The notes beneath the pieces were generated by a model, which worked only from the letters and a program-made list of their open reading frames with translations, made no database searches and was not told the DNA's origin. A DNA stretch of 64,000 nucleotides, taken from assembly GCF_015710975.1 (NCBI RefSeq), contig NZ_CP049783.1, positions 4,507,501 to 4,571,500 on the forward strand, written 5' to 3'. Source of the DNA: Paenibacillus polymyxa (GTDB taxonomy: Bacteria; Bacillota; Bacilli; Paenibacillales; Paenibacillaceae). This document shows, in pieces, positions 42,832-51,604 of this stretch (position 1 is its first letter; each line of letters starts with the position of its first letter). The translations under genes and the position numbers were made by a program.

Positions 42832-44923
42832 TAGAATAGCCAAACACATCGAGTTAAACAATCAAATAATGATTCAAAATAATGGACAGTATCAATTTGA
42901 AAAGGATAAAGAGGCTGTAAAAACATATTTCATTGAACACATTAATCAAAATACAGTTTTCTTTCACAACTTAAAAGAAAAGTTGGACTACCTTATAGAG
43001 AATGACTACTATGAGGAAGAGTTCTTAAATAAATATACATATAAAGAAACTAAGAATATTTATGATATTGCATATGCAAAGAAATTCAGATTCCCTTCAT
43101 TTATGAGCGCTTTTAAATTCTACAATGATTATGCTCTTAAAACAAACGACAAGAAAAAAATACTTGAGCGCTATGAAGATCGCGTAGCAATCGTGGCCCT
43201 TTATCTTGCAAATGGAAATTATAAAAAGGCAAAAAAGTTAGTTACAGCGTTAATTAATCAAGAATTGCAACCAAGCACACCTTCTTTTTTAAACGCTGGA
43301 CGCAAAAGAAGAGGAGAACTTGTTTCTTGTTTTCTTATGGAAGTTGGAGATTCGTTGAATGATATTTCAAAAGCAATTGAGACATCAATGCAACTATCCA
43401 AACTTGGTGGAGGTGTATCGCTTTCTCTTACCAAGATTAGAGCAAAAGGAGAAGCAATTAAAGGTGTAGAAAATGCGACAAAAGGTGTCGTAGGCGTTAT
43501 GAAGCTGCTGGACAACGCGTTTAGATATGCCGATCAGATGGGGCAAAGACAAGGTTCTGGTGCTGTATACCTCAATGTCTTCCATGCTGACATTAATGAC
43601 TTTTTAGACACAAAAAAAATCTCAGCAGATGAAGATGTTCGAGTGAAAACTTTATCTGTTGGTGTTGTAATTCCAGATAAATTTATTGAACTCGCTAGGG
43701 ATGATAGAGACACATATGTATTTTATCCTCATACGGTATTTAAAGAATATGGTGTTCATTTAGATGATATGGATATAAATGAAATGTACGATAAGTTAGT
43801 CGAAAATCCCAGAATAAGAAAAGATAAAATCAATCCTCGAAAATTACTAGAAAAAATGGCATCTCTACGATTTGAATCTGGTTATCCATATATGATGTTC
43901 GAGGATAACGTAAATGCAGTTCATGCACTCAAAAAAATAGGTAAAGTAAAATTCAGCAATCTTTGTGTTGAAATTCAACAATTAACAAAAGTATCTCAAT
44001 ACAATGACTATGACGAAGAAGATATCTTAGGTATGGACGTTTCATGTAATTTAAGCTCATTGAATATAGTGAATGTTATGGAAAATAAATCGATTCAGGA
44101 AACTGTTGAAATTGCGATGGATGCTTTAACAGAGGTGGCTGAACGAACTTCAATTAAAAATGCACCAGCTATTCGTTTGGCAAATGATTTAATGGCATCT
44201 GTAGGATTGGGGGCAATGAATCTTCATGGGTTCTTGGCTAAAAATAAAATTGCCTATGAAAGTGAACAAGCCAGAGATTTCGTAAACACATTTTTTATGA
44301 TGGTTAATTACTATTCGCTAAAGAGATCTATGGAGATTGCGCAAGAGACTGGGAAAAAGTTTTACCGTTTTGAAGACAGTGAATATGCATCGGGAAAATA
44401 CTTTGAAAAGTATACTACTCAGGATTATGCACCTAAAACTGACAAAGCAATAACTCTCTTTGATGGTATCTATATCCCTACAATCCAAGATTGGCAGTCG
44501 TTATGCGATGCTGTTATGAAATATGGCTTAAGAAACGCATATCGTTTAGCAATTGCTCCTACTGGAAGCATTTCTTATGTTCAGTCGTCAACTGCTTCGG
44601 TGATGCCCATTATGGAAAAAATCGAACAACGTACATATGGGAACTCTAAGACTTATTATCCAATGCCTTACCTTTCACCTGAAACGTGGTTTTTCTATAA
44701 AGAAGCATATGATATGGATATGTTCCGTGTTGTTGATATGATTGCAACGATCCAAGAGCATATCGACCAAGCTATTAGCTTTACTTTATTTATGAAAGAC
44801 ACTCACACTACAAGAGATTTAAACAGAATTGATTTATATGCCCACCATAAAGGCATCAAGACATTATATTATGCGCGTACTAAAGACACTTCCAGAGACG
44901 ATTGTTTGTCTTGTTCGGTTTAA
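42824..44923 (+). CDS. nrdE: Class Ib ribonucleotide reductase large subunit NrdE
   Basis: 699 residues, full length and uninterrupted. Markers: [30 protein letters not shown] (substrate loop with the active-site Cys), [22 protein letters not shown] and [14 protein letters not shown] (catalytic Cys loop), [11 protein letters not shown], and the C-terminal redox CLSC pair. It reduces NDPs to dNDPs with NrdF. TTG 42824 after CTGGAGG, overlapping nrdI. Unlike many SPbeta-type copies it has no intron. Confidence 0.95.
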   Translation: MSNRIAKHIELNNQIMIQNNGQYQFEKDKEAVKTYFIEHINQNTVFFHNLKEKLDYLIENDYYEEEFLNKYTYKETKNIYDIAYAKKFRFPSFMSAFKFYNDYALKTNDKKKILERYEDRVAIVALYLANGNYKKAKKLVTALINQELQPSTPSFLNAGRKRRGELVSCFLMEVGDSLNDISKAIETSMQLSKLGGGVSLSLTKIRAKGEAIKGVENATKGVVGVMKLLDNAFRYADQMGQRQGSGAVYLNVFHADINDFLDTKKISADEDVRVKTLSVGVVIPDKFIELARDDRDTYVFYPHTVFKEYGVHLDDMDINEMYDKLVENPRIRKDKINPRKLLEKMASLRFESGYPYMMFEDNVNAVHALKKIGKVKFSNLCVEIQQLTKVSQYNDYDEEDILGMDVSCNLSSLNIVNVMENKSIQETVEIAMDALTEVAERTSIKNAPAIRLANDLMASVGLGAMNLHGFLAKNKIAYESEQARDFVNTFFMMVNYYSLKRSMEIAQETGKKFYRFEDSEYASGKYFEKYTTQDYAPKTDKAITLFDGIYIPTIQDWQSLCDAVMKYGLRNAYRLAIAPTGSISYVQSSTASVMPIMEKIEQRTYGNSKTYYPMPYLSPETWFFYKEAYDMDMFRVVDMIATIQEHIDQAISFTLFMKDTHTTRDLNRIDLYAHHKGIKTLYYARTKDTSRDDCLSCSV

Positions 44924-44942
44924 TTGGAAAGGAAATGATGAT

Positions 44943-46251
44943 ATGAATAAGATATATGATGCGGCTGATTGGTCAATTCAAGAAGATTCGTTTACTCAAA
45001 TGTTTTACAATCAAAACACAAGACAGTTTTGGCTTCCGGAAGAAATAAGTTTAAACGGAGATCTTCTTACTTGGAAGTCCATGAGTGTCGCTGAAAAAGA
45101 TACATACAAAAAGGCTCTTGCTGGCTTAACATTATTAGATACGGAACAAGGAAATACAGGAATGCCCACGATTACAGCACTTGTTAAAGGACATCAGAGA
45201 AAAGCAGTTCTTAACTTTATGGCTATGATGGAGAATGCAGTACATGCGAAATCATATTCCAATATCTTTATGACACTTGCTTCCTCTGAAGATATAAAAT
45301 TGTTATTTGAATGGGTAAAAGAAAATAAATACTTGCAGAAGAAAGCTTCAATTATTGTTGATGTTTACAACGGTGCTAAACAGGATGATGAAATCTCGTT
45401 ATATAAGGCAATGGTTGCATCGGTTTATCTCGAAAGCTTCCTATTTTATAGTGGATTTTATTATCCATTACTGTGCTATGGTCAGGGACGATTAATGCAA
45501 AGTGGAGAGATCATTAACTTAATAATCCGTAGAATTGCGGCTTAGCATAGCAATATGTTATGAAAAACTCTTCTTTATCATGGGAACCCCTAACGTAAAG
45601 ACGAGGGCAATCATGAGGGAAGCATTGTGTGAAAATATGGGAAGCTACTGATGGATATGTTTGGTGATATTCATCAGATGGTTTTTCTCACAATGAACCT
45701 GCAACGACCATCGAAACCTCATAGGAAGTAGAGTACACCGTAAGCGATTGACGGTGGAAATGGAGAGTCACCTAAACGGTGAGTGATATGGTCTGATCTA
45801 TGTAGAAATACATAGCAGTCGCTATAGACGCATTGAGCATAGCGAACTCAATGGAACATAAATGGATGAAGCGATACATGGTGCATACATCGGTTTACTT
45901 GCTCAAGAAATTTACAATAAGCAATCTGACGTAACAAAGAAAGAATTATCTACTTTTGCATTAAATCTATTGATTAAACTATATGACAATGAGCTGAATT
46001 ATACTGAAGATATTTATGATTCTGTTGGATTAACTCACGATGTTAAAAAGTTCCTTAGGTATAATGCAAATAAAGCACTCCAGAACATCGGTTTTGATCC
46101 TTATTTTGAATATGAAGAAGTAAATCAGATCGTAATTAATGGACTGGATACAAAAACCAAGTCTATGGACTTTTTTTCATTAAAAGGGAACTCATATCAA
46201 AAGGCCAATACAGAATCATTACGAGATGAAGATTTTTATTTTATAGAATAA
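44943..46251 (+). CDS. nrdF: Class Ib ribonucleotide reductase small subunit NrdF, intron-split
   Basis: Exon 1 is 44943..45530 (196 codons), exon 2 is 45865..46251; together 324 residues, typical for NrdF. Di-metal ligand regions: LLDTEQGN (Glu), [13 protein letters not shown] (E..H) and, across the splice junction, [18 protein letters not shown] (E..H). Exon 2 continues in the conserved order. It generates the tyrosyl radical used by NrdE. GGAAAGGAAATGATGAT precedes ATG 44943; an in-frame ATG at 44829 lies inside nrdE. Confidence 0.94.
45531..45864 (+). ncRNA. Group I intron in nrdF (334 nt, ORF-less)
   Basis: Splits the conserved IIR|DEAIHG metal-ligand helix. The 5' exon ends in T (ATC CGT), the intron ends in G, and the exons join in frame. 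Folded-RNA-like segments include CCCCTAACGTAAAGACGAGG and GTGATATGGTCTGATC. No endonuclease gene inside. SPbeta nrdF and T4 nrdB have group I introns too. Confidence 0.85.
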
Positions 46252-46281
46252 ATGAAACAATAAAAGGGAGCAACTATACAT

Positions 46282-47061
46282 ATGAAAAAAAATAACAAGC
46301 AAGTAAAACAACCATTTTATAATATCGGTGAAAAAGTTTACATCAAGCCGCTTAAGGTAAAAGGTGTTGTTAAGGGGCAACTAAATGGTCTTACTGTCGT
46401 TACATACTTCATTAAAGATAAAAGACGTACAAATAAGTTCGAAACGCAAATGCTCAGAAAATATAAGGATAAGCAGACTTCTACTAATGATGGATTTATT
46501 AAGATTGATTTAAACGGAAACCTTCATCTTAAGAATGTAAAGATTCAAAATGATAGCCATGCTAGTGATTTCTTCAAGGTACGTGAATTTCAAAAGGCAT
46601 TTAATTGCCCTGCTCCAGATGTGCCAACTATCCTGTCAGATAAATTGGCAATCAATCGTGCCTCTTTTATTCTTGAGGAAGTGATTGAGTTGTTGTATGC
46701 TACTGCTGGTAACAAAGAGAGATTCGATAAGTTTTTTGCTGAATTAGTCCTGAACGCCGAGGAAACCTACGATAAACAACTTACTAAGCCTTTTCCTGAA
46801 GATCGTCTAATTGGACAAATTGATGCTCTTACTGACATCAAGTATTTTGCTGAAGGTGGATTTGTTGAGACTTCTGTTATTCCAGATAAAATTTTTGATT
46901 TAGTACATCAAGCAAACATGTCTAAAATTTTCCCTGATGGTAAGCCACACTACAATGAAGTAGGTAAGGTAATTAAGCCTGAAGGCTGGGAAGCTCCAGA
47001 ACCTAAGATTGAAGAAGAAGTAAAACGACAAATTAAGCTTGGTGCAAAACGGTTTAACTAG
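46282..47061 (+). CDS. MazG-like NTP pyrophosphohydrolase
   Basis: 259 residues. The first 70 form a small SH3-like basic domain (FYNIGEKVYIKPLKVKGVVKG). From ~105 comes an all-alpha NTP-PPase: FILEEVIELLYATAG has the metal-binding E-E-x-x-E pattern and DALTDIKYFAEGG the second (D...) helix; then NMSKIFPDGKPHYNEVGKVIKPEGW, seen in phage members. It hydrolyses (d)NTPs or ppGpp-like nucleotides; the substrate cannot be told. It sits between nrdF and thyA, fitting nucleotide-pool control. Confidence 0.85.
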   Translation: MKKNNKQVKQPFYNIGEKVYIKPLKVKGVVKGQLNGLTVVTYFIKDKRRTNKFETQMLRKYKDKQTSTNDGFIKIDLNGNLHLKNVKIQNDSHASDFFKVREFQKAFNCPAPDVPTILSDKLAINRASFILEEVIELLYATAGNKERFDKFFAELVLNAEETYDKQLTKPFPEDRLIGQIDALTDIKYFAEGGFVETSVIPDKIFDLVHQANMSKIFPDGKPHYNEVGKVIKPEGWEAPEPKIEEEVKRQIKLGAKRFN

Positions 47062-47118
47062 TATAATCTTGGGCGGTGGTAATTCCACTGCCTTTATTTA
47101 TGAAAAGGAGAGGATAAA

Positions 47119-47907
47119 ATGTCATCCGTTGATAATCAATATTTAGCTCTTGTAAGAGATATTCTAGAGAATGGATACGAAGATACCAATAGAACAACAG
47201 ATCGTAGCAAAAAAGTGTTTGGAAAAGTATTACGATTCAATCTTGCTGAAGAGTTCCCTCTTCTTACACTTAAATTCACTGGATATAAAACATTAACTAA
47301 AGAAATGCTATGGATTTATCAGCAGGGTTCGAACGATGTTCAATGGTTAAATGATAGAGGTATTAAGATTTGGGATGAATGGAAGTTGCCTGATGGTACT
47401 ATCGGTGAAGCTTATGGCGCTCAAATCAAAAAGCATAATCAAATCAATAAGTTGATTGACGAACTTAAAAACAACCCTCAATCTAGAAGAATGGTTATTG
47501 ATTTGTGGGCAGTTGCCGATTTGGATAAAATGTCGTTAACTCCTTGTATGTTCAATCATATTGCCGATGTGAATGACGGTAAGTTAAACTGGCATACAAC
47601 TATTAGATCTTCTGATGTTGCTTTAGGCTTACCCTACAATATAGCTCAGACAGCCATTTTGGTGCATATGATTGCCCAAGTAGCAGGTTTACAAGTTGGA
47701 GAATTGATGATAGCAATAACTAATGCTCATCTGTATGAACAGCACTATGAGCCTATTAAGGAAATCTTTAACCGTACATCGTATCCTGCCCCTAAGTTGT
47801 GGCTTGATCCAACAGTAACAGACTTTCATGAATTTGATGTGGATAAACACGTAAAGGTGCTTGATTATCAATCGCACCCATCCATTAAAATGCGAGTATC
47901 GGTATGA
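47119..47907 (+). CDS. thyA: Thymidylate synthase ThyA
   Basis: 262 residues. SRRMVIDLWAVADL (phosphate-binding Arg region), catalytic LTPC at ~146, RSSDVALGLPYNIAQ with the Asn that selects dUMP, and the C-terminal IKMRVSV. It makes dTMP from dUMP with methylene-tetrahydrofolate. Odd points: the residue after the catalytic Cys is Met (PCMFNHI) where most family members have PCH, and HLYEQH replaces HxYxNH. AAAGGAG before the ATG; overlaps the DHFR gene by 4 nt. Confidence 0.93.
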   Translation: MSSVDNQYLALVRDILENGYEDTNRTTDRSKKVFGKVLRFNLAEEFPLLTLKFTGYKTLTKEMLWIYQQGSNDVQWLNDRGIKIWDEWKLPDGTIGEAYGAQIKKHNQINKLIDELKNNPQSRRMVIDLWAVADLDKMSLTPCMFNHIADVNDGKLNWHTTIRSSDVALGLPYNIAQTAILVHMIAQVAGLQVGELMIAITNAHLYEQHYEPIKEIFNRTSYPAPKLWLDPTVTDFHEFDVDKHVKVLDYQSHPSIKMRVSV

Positions 47908-48395
47908 GCATTATAATTATAGCTGCGCTTGATAAGAATGGGTTGATAGGTAACGGTAATAGACTCCCGTGGAAAATTAAAGCCGATATGGACTTTTTTA
48001 AAGCACAAACTACAGGAAATAACGTTGTAATGGGAAGAAAAACATATGAGAGTATTGGAAAACCACTTAATAACAGAACTAACATTATACTCACGAAAAA
48101 CATGAAATATAAAGCAAATGGATGTGAAGTCTTTAACAATATAGATGATATCTTGAAATTCGCAAAAGAGTCTTCTAAGGAAACTTTTATAATAGGTGGC
48201 AAAGAAGTCTATGAGTTATTTATTCCTTATTCGGATAAAATGATACTAACTCATATCGAGGGAGAGTTTAGTGGGGACACTTTTTTTCCACTATATGATC
48301 ATCGCAGATGGAGAGAGATTAATTGTATTGAGGTTGAAGCAGAAGAATCTAGTGGCTATCCAATAAGAATTGTTCACTATGAAGTAAATAAATAA
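47904..48395 (+). CDS. folA: Dihydrofolate reductase
   Basis: 163 residues. IIAALDKNGLIGNGNRLPWKIKADMDFFKAQTTG covers the Met20-type loop, the LPW motif and the catalytic acid; VVMGRKTYESIGKPLNNRTNIILT binds NADPH; FIIGGKEVYELF is the conserved GG. It regenerates tetrahydrofolate used up by ThyA, whose gene overlaps it. This is a standard thyA-dfr pair. Confidence 0.93.
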   Translation: MSIIIIAALDKNGLIGNGNRLPWKIKADMDFFKAQTTGNNVVMGRKTYESIGKPLNNRTNIILTKNMKYKANGCEVFNNIDDILKFAKESSKETFIIGGKEVYELFIPYSDKMILTHIEGEFSGDTFFPLYDHRRWREINCIEVEAEESSGYPIRIVHYEVNK

Positions 48396-48478
48396 AAATA
48401 ATGAAATACCTATATACAAAAATAAATAAATATGATAATATGAGTACAGGTTAAACGAAGCCTGTACTTTTTTTTAAT
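48396..48478 (+). terminator. Terminator after thyA-dfr with embedded promoter-like box
   Basis: AGTACAGG (48444..48451), 10-nt loop, CCTGTACT (48462..48469) followed by a T run. Directly upstream are the shared AT box AAATAATGAAATA (48396-48408) and a -10-like GATAAT (48435..48440). It may end the nrd-thyA-dfr operon or act as an attenuator of a new transcript. Confidence 0.7.
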
Positions 48479-48492
48479 AGGAGGTGGTTGAA

Positions 48493-48546
48493 ATGAAAAA
48501 CATCCACAACAAAGGGAGTGACGATATACGTTTTCCCTCATTGTAA
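48493..48546 (+). CDS. Leader peptide before the CPBP protease
   Basis: ATG 48493 after TAGGAGGTGGTTG, 17 codons to TAA. Its 3' half contains the AAGGGAGTGA site and the start of the protease gene in another frame, so it may couple translation of the protease, whose start is non-canonical. Confidence 0.5.
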   Translation: MKNIHNKGSDDIRFPSL

Positions 48547-49037
48547 ATATAGCTCCAACAATAATTCTGGGGTTAATACTGAAATACGGTAAGTATTGGT
48601 TCAGGGAAGATTACAAGCAAATCAATACTAAAATAAACAGAGAAGCAATATTTAATTCATTTTGTTTCGCCATTATGGGATACTCTGCTCTAACCAAACT
48701 TTCATCATTGTTTATTATTCAGCAGCCAACTGCACATCTTCAAACGCCAATTATGTATATATACGCTATAATTTTTAGCCCGATAGCAGAAGAATTAATT
48801 TGTAGAAAGTATCTATTCACGAAACTACATAAGAAATATAACTTTTGGATTGCTTCAATACTAAGTTCTGTTTTATTTGCTTTACCGCATTGGAATCTAG
48901 TAGGTTTCCTTGGTTACGTATTTATTGGTGTGATATGGAGCCACTATTACAATAAGACAAATAACATACTGGTTCCAATTTGCAGTCACTTATTGTTCAA
49001 TTACTTTGTCATTTTATTTATGTCACTGAGAGGATGA
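48528..49037 (+). CDS. CPBP-family intramembrane protease, ACG start
   Basis: About 169 residues, multi-spanning. APIAEELICRKYLF-type motif 1 is present as SPIAEELICRKYLF (EExxxR/K), followed by SVLFALPHWNLVGFLGYVFIG (motif 2 His) and ICSHLLFNYF (motif 3 H..N). The family cleaves within membranes and in Gram-positives often works in bacteriocin immunity. The first membrane helix (FSLIVNIAPTIILGLIL) lies upstream of ATG 48675. The frame upstream of it, back to TGA 48519, has no ATG/GTG/TTG; ACG 48528 is 9 nt from AAGGGAG. Confidence 0.8.
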   Translation, partial: TFSLIVNIAPTIILGLILKYGKYWFREDYKQINTKINREAIFNSFCFAIMGYSALTKLSSLFIIQQPTAHLQTPIMYIYAIIFSPIAEELICRKYLFTKLHKKYNFWIASILSSVLFALPHWNLVGFLGYVFIGVIWSHYYNKTNNILVPICSHLLFNYFVILFMSLRG

Positions 49038-49043
49038 AAAAAC

Positions 49044-49268
49044 ATGCAATTAAGTCATGAAGCACAAACACTGCTGGATATCTGTTGGGTTGATGGTGAT
49101 CCTAGATCAACAACATTTATTATTGGAGAAAAGACAAATTTTAAAGGTATAGAATTTAAGCCTAACGAAAAACGTATAATGAATTATTGGAATATCAGTC
49201 CAGCTCTCCAAGACCATATAAGATTGAGAAGTTTGGCAAGTTCGTTAATCTCACGGGAAGGAAGGTGA
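49044..49268 (+). CDS. Unknown 74-aa protein
   Basis: GAGAGGATG before the ATG, 6 nt after the protease stop. Alpha/beta composition. Unassigned. Confidence 0.6.
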   Translation: MQLSHEAQTLLDICWVDGDPRSTTFIIGEKTNFKGIEFKPNEKRIMNYWNISPALQDHIRLRSLASSLISREGR

Positions 49269-49275
49269 ATTAAAT

Positions 49276-49458
49276 TTGATTCAAAACATTATACAAAAGA
49301 TATTTTGGAGTAAAGCATTTGAGGAAATCAGAGAAGGACATAGGAAAATGTGCTATGAACTAGGCATTAAAGATGGTCAGGATGAATTTGATAATAATAA
49401 TAAATTCTATAAGGAGTTTGCTGAAGCATATAACAATGAATCAATCATATTAAATTAA
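49276..49458 (+). CDS. Small protein, 60 aa
   Basis: TTG after GGAAGG. IFWSKAFEEIREGHRKMCYELGIKDGQDEF resembles the N-terminus of the protein at 55779 (IFYSKEMEQIRLDYYNNAYNQGKFDE), so the two may be paralogues. Role unknown. Confidence 0.65.
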   Translation: MIQNIIQKIFWSKAFEEIREGHRKMCYELGIKDGQDEFDNNNKFYKEFAEAYNNESIILN

Positions 49459-49481
49459 ATAATACATAGGAGAACAGTTGA

Positions 49482-49769
49482 ATGAAAGTAAGTAACAGAG
49501 TTATTGAGCAGTTTAAAGTGTGTTGTCCAATTAGTTATTTAAAGTGTGATTCAATCACTGATGTTGAATACAAAATTAAAAGGGCAGTTACATTGGGAAG
49601 GAAATTTGCTGAATATGAAGGCAGAAAATATATTCAGTACTATCATCTTCAGTTTACGGTACAAAACGGCAAAGTAATTGATTTAACTAAAGATTATAAT
49701 AAATACATAGAAGTTAGCGAGAATGTAAAAAACGCATATGATCGATTAGAAGGAAAGTTGCTTGTGTAA
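49482..49769 (+). CDS. Unknown 95-aa protein
   Basis: TAGGAG before the ATG. Mixed alpha/beta, two neighbouring Cys near the start (FKVCCPISY). Followed by the dyad at 49777. Confidence 0.65.
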   Translation: MKVSNRVIEQFKVCCPISYLKCDSITDVEYKIKRAVTLGRKFAEYEGRKYIQYYHLQFTVQNGKVIDLTKDYNKYIEVSENVKNAYDRLEGKLLV

Positions 49770-49850
49770 CTCTTCGTAAAAGCCGTCTTTTATCAAGATG
49801 ATATATTCATATAACTTTGTATTAATAATACTAATAGGAGGATAAATATA

Positions 49851-50132
49851 ATGAGTAAAGTGATTTTTGGAGCTAATAAAGAAATGGTTGGGATGTATGT
49901 AGATCAAGTGTTAGAAAAATATAATGACAGTTTAATGGTCTTGGCTCCACCTTCAGGGATGATTAGCACTTACGCGCCATCTAAGAAAGGAAAGAACAAG
50001 GGCTATTACCGAGTCAAACTTGAAGTTTGGATTCCTGAAGATGCAATTAAGGGTGAAGACGCATTAAATGATTTTGGCGCAGCCATTATAATGAGATTGC
50101 CCAAAAATAGAATTGCAGATCATTTGAAGTGA
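49851..50132 (+). CDS. Unknown 93-aa protein
   Basis: TAGGAGG before the ATG. Small alpha/beta domain with a basic loop (PSKKGKNKGYYRVKLEVWI). Not recognised. Confidence 0.65.
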   Translation: MSKVIFGANKEMVGMYVDQVLEKYNDSLMVLAPPSGMISTYAPSKKGKNKGYYRVKLEVWIPEDAIKGEDALNDFGAAIIMRLPKNRIADHLK

Positions 50133-50161
50133 ACTACGCAAACAATTAAGGAGATGATTCA

Positions 50162-50416
50162 ATGAAAAGTAGTGTGGATTGTGAACTGATTAGTGTTTCA
50201 CTTAGTAGTGAAAATTATTTTGGGAAAGCTGATGAACTTAATGGAAGTGCAAAAATTAAAGTTGATATCTCGATGGGGAAATTATTTGGAAAGACATTGG
50301 AGTGTTCAGAAACAGAATATATCAGTCTGTCAATGTTCTCTAAGGGAATTCAACAAAAAGCAATAGAATTGTTTGAACAAATTAAAATAGAAATTAAGAA
50401 CGAGATAAAAATCTAA
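50162..50416 (+). CDS. Unknown 84-aa protein
   Basis: AAGGAG before the ATG. Beta-rich first half, helical second half. The dyad at 50406 overlaps the stop. Confidence 0.65.
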   Translation: MKSSVDCELISVSLSSENYFGKADELNGSAKIKVDISMGKLFGKTLECSETEYISLSMFSKGIQQKAIELFEQIKIEIKNEIKI

Positions 50417-50445
50417 TTTTATTAAGATGAGGGGGGTACAATGTT

Positions 50446-50694
50446 ATGAACGAATTAGAATTATTACTGTTGAAAATGTGGAAAGATTGTGGCATTGAAC
50501 AAATTTATAAATATAAAAATCGGATCAATGCATATCGGGAGTCTTTACCTAATAGAGAGTTATTCTATGACTTAACCTATCAACTATTTAAAGATGTTGA
50601 AGACATAGCGGATTATGAGCATTCAAGTCCTGAAGAATATAAGGTAGAGGTCGAAAACTTGATTAAAAGTAGAAAGGAGTTTGCAAAGCAATGA
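50446..50694 (+). CDS. Unknown 82-aa helical protein
   Basis: GAGGGGGG before the ATG. Charged and helical throughout. Stop overlaps the next ATG (ATGA). Confidence 0.65.
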   Translation: MNELELLLLKMWKDCGIEQIYKYKNRINAYRESLPNRELFYDLTYQLFKDVEDIADYEHSSPEEYKVEVENLIKSRKEFAKQ

Positions 50695-50882
50695 GTTACT
50701 TAGAAGTTACTATGCGTGGATTGTCCAATATGCTCTACAACATCTCGCAAAACCCAAGCAAAGAGAATTGTAATGTCATGTTGGACAGCATTAAACGAAC
50801 GCTTGTTGACTATAATGAAGCGGGTGGAAATATCAGTATAATAGACTTTAGAGAAAAGGAGAATTCTAGTGAAAAAAATTGA
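50691..50882 (+). CDS. Small unknown protein, 63 aa
   Basis: Starts inside the previous stop after GAAAGGAG. Helical. Overlaps the next gene by 14 nt. Confidence 0.6.
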   Translation: MSYLEVTMRGLSNMLYNISQNPSKENCNVMLDSIKRTLVDYNEAGGNISIIDFREKENSSEKN

Positions 50883-51216
50883 GGTGGGGCAAACCTTATA
50901 TGTGAATATAAGAGGCTTTTTATTCAAAGACGAAAATCTCAAAGAATTTACCGTTCAAAAAATAAATTCATCAAGCGTGTATGTAACCCAAGAAGGCGAT
51001 AAGCATCCTATCAGATTAGATAAGAAAACATTAACTAATAACAGCGGAATATTGGGTTGTTATAAGGCATATGTTGACCCAAACGATTATTGGAATAATA
51101 TCAATCAAACAAAAGAAAAACAAGGGCTTGTTAGCAGCATCAGCAACAAACTTGGAACATTGAATATTGAGCAATTAAAAGAAATTGAACTTTTGATTAA
51201 TAAAAAAAGTCTGTAA
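50869..51216 (+). CDS. Unknown 115-aa protein
   Basis: GTG 50869 after AAAGGAG. The N-terminal ~60 residues form a beta barrel-like unit (GQTLYVNIRGFLFKDENLKEFTV); the C-terminal part is a helix with a heptad pattern. The stop forms the dyad at 51214. Confidence 0.65.
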   Translation: MKKIEVGQTLYVNIRGFLFKDENLKEFTVQKINSSSVYVTQEGDKHPIRLDKKTLTNNSGILGCYKAYVDPNDYWNNINQTKEKQGLVSSISNKLGTLNIEQLKEIELLINKKSL

Positions 51217-51251
51217 AAGTCTAGTTTTATTCAGAAAGGGATGTAATTAGG

Positions 51252-51572
51252 ATGGATAATTTATATAAGGAATATTTTAAAGACCAGAAGTATCGGAAAT
51301 CCTTTATCAAATGGATGAAATATTACTATGAAACTGAAATGTATGATCGTAGTGTATGCAATGGCATTGATAAGTTTGGCAATGCAGCGCCAATTAGTGG
51401 AGATGAGTATAAATTGATTAATCAAAATGCTAAACGACTAATGAATATTTTGGTTCGAGAATTAAGAGATAATGATATTGACGAAGAAACTTGGAAGAGA
51501 GCAAGGAATATGGCTTCAAGATTGTCACACGAACAACTAAAGAAGACATTAAAAGAATTTAGAATCCTGTAA
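51252..51572 (+). CDS. Unknown 106-aa helical protein
   Basis: AAAGGGATG before the start. Highly charged, helical, several Tyr. Unassigned; an imperfect dyad follows. Confidence 0.65.
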   Translation: MDNLYKEYFKDQKYRKSFIKWMKYYYETEMYDRSVCNGIDKFGNAAPISGDEYKLINQNAKRLMNILVRELRDNDIDEETWKRARNMASRLSHEQLKKTLKEFRIL

Positions 51573-51604
51573 ATTACCTGTTTTATTGAAAGGAAGAGTG
51601 AAAC

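Noticed and set aside
43258..43585. Minus-strand frames opposite nrdE
   Set aside because: Shadow of a strongly conserved gene.
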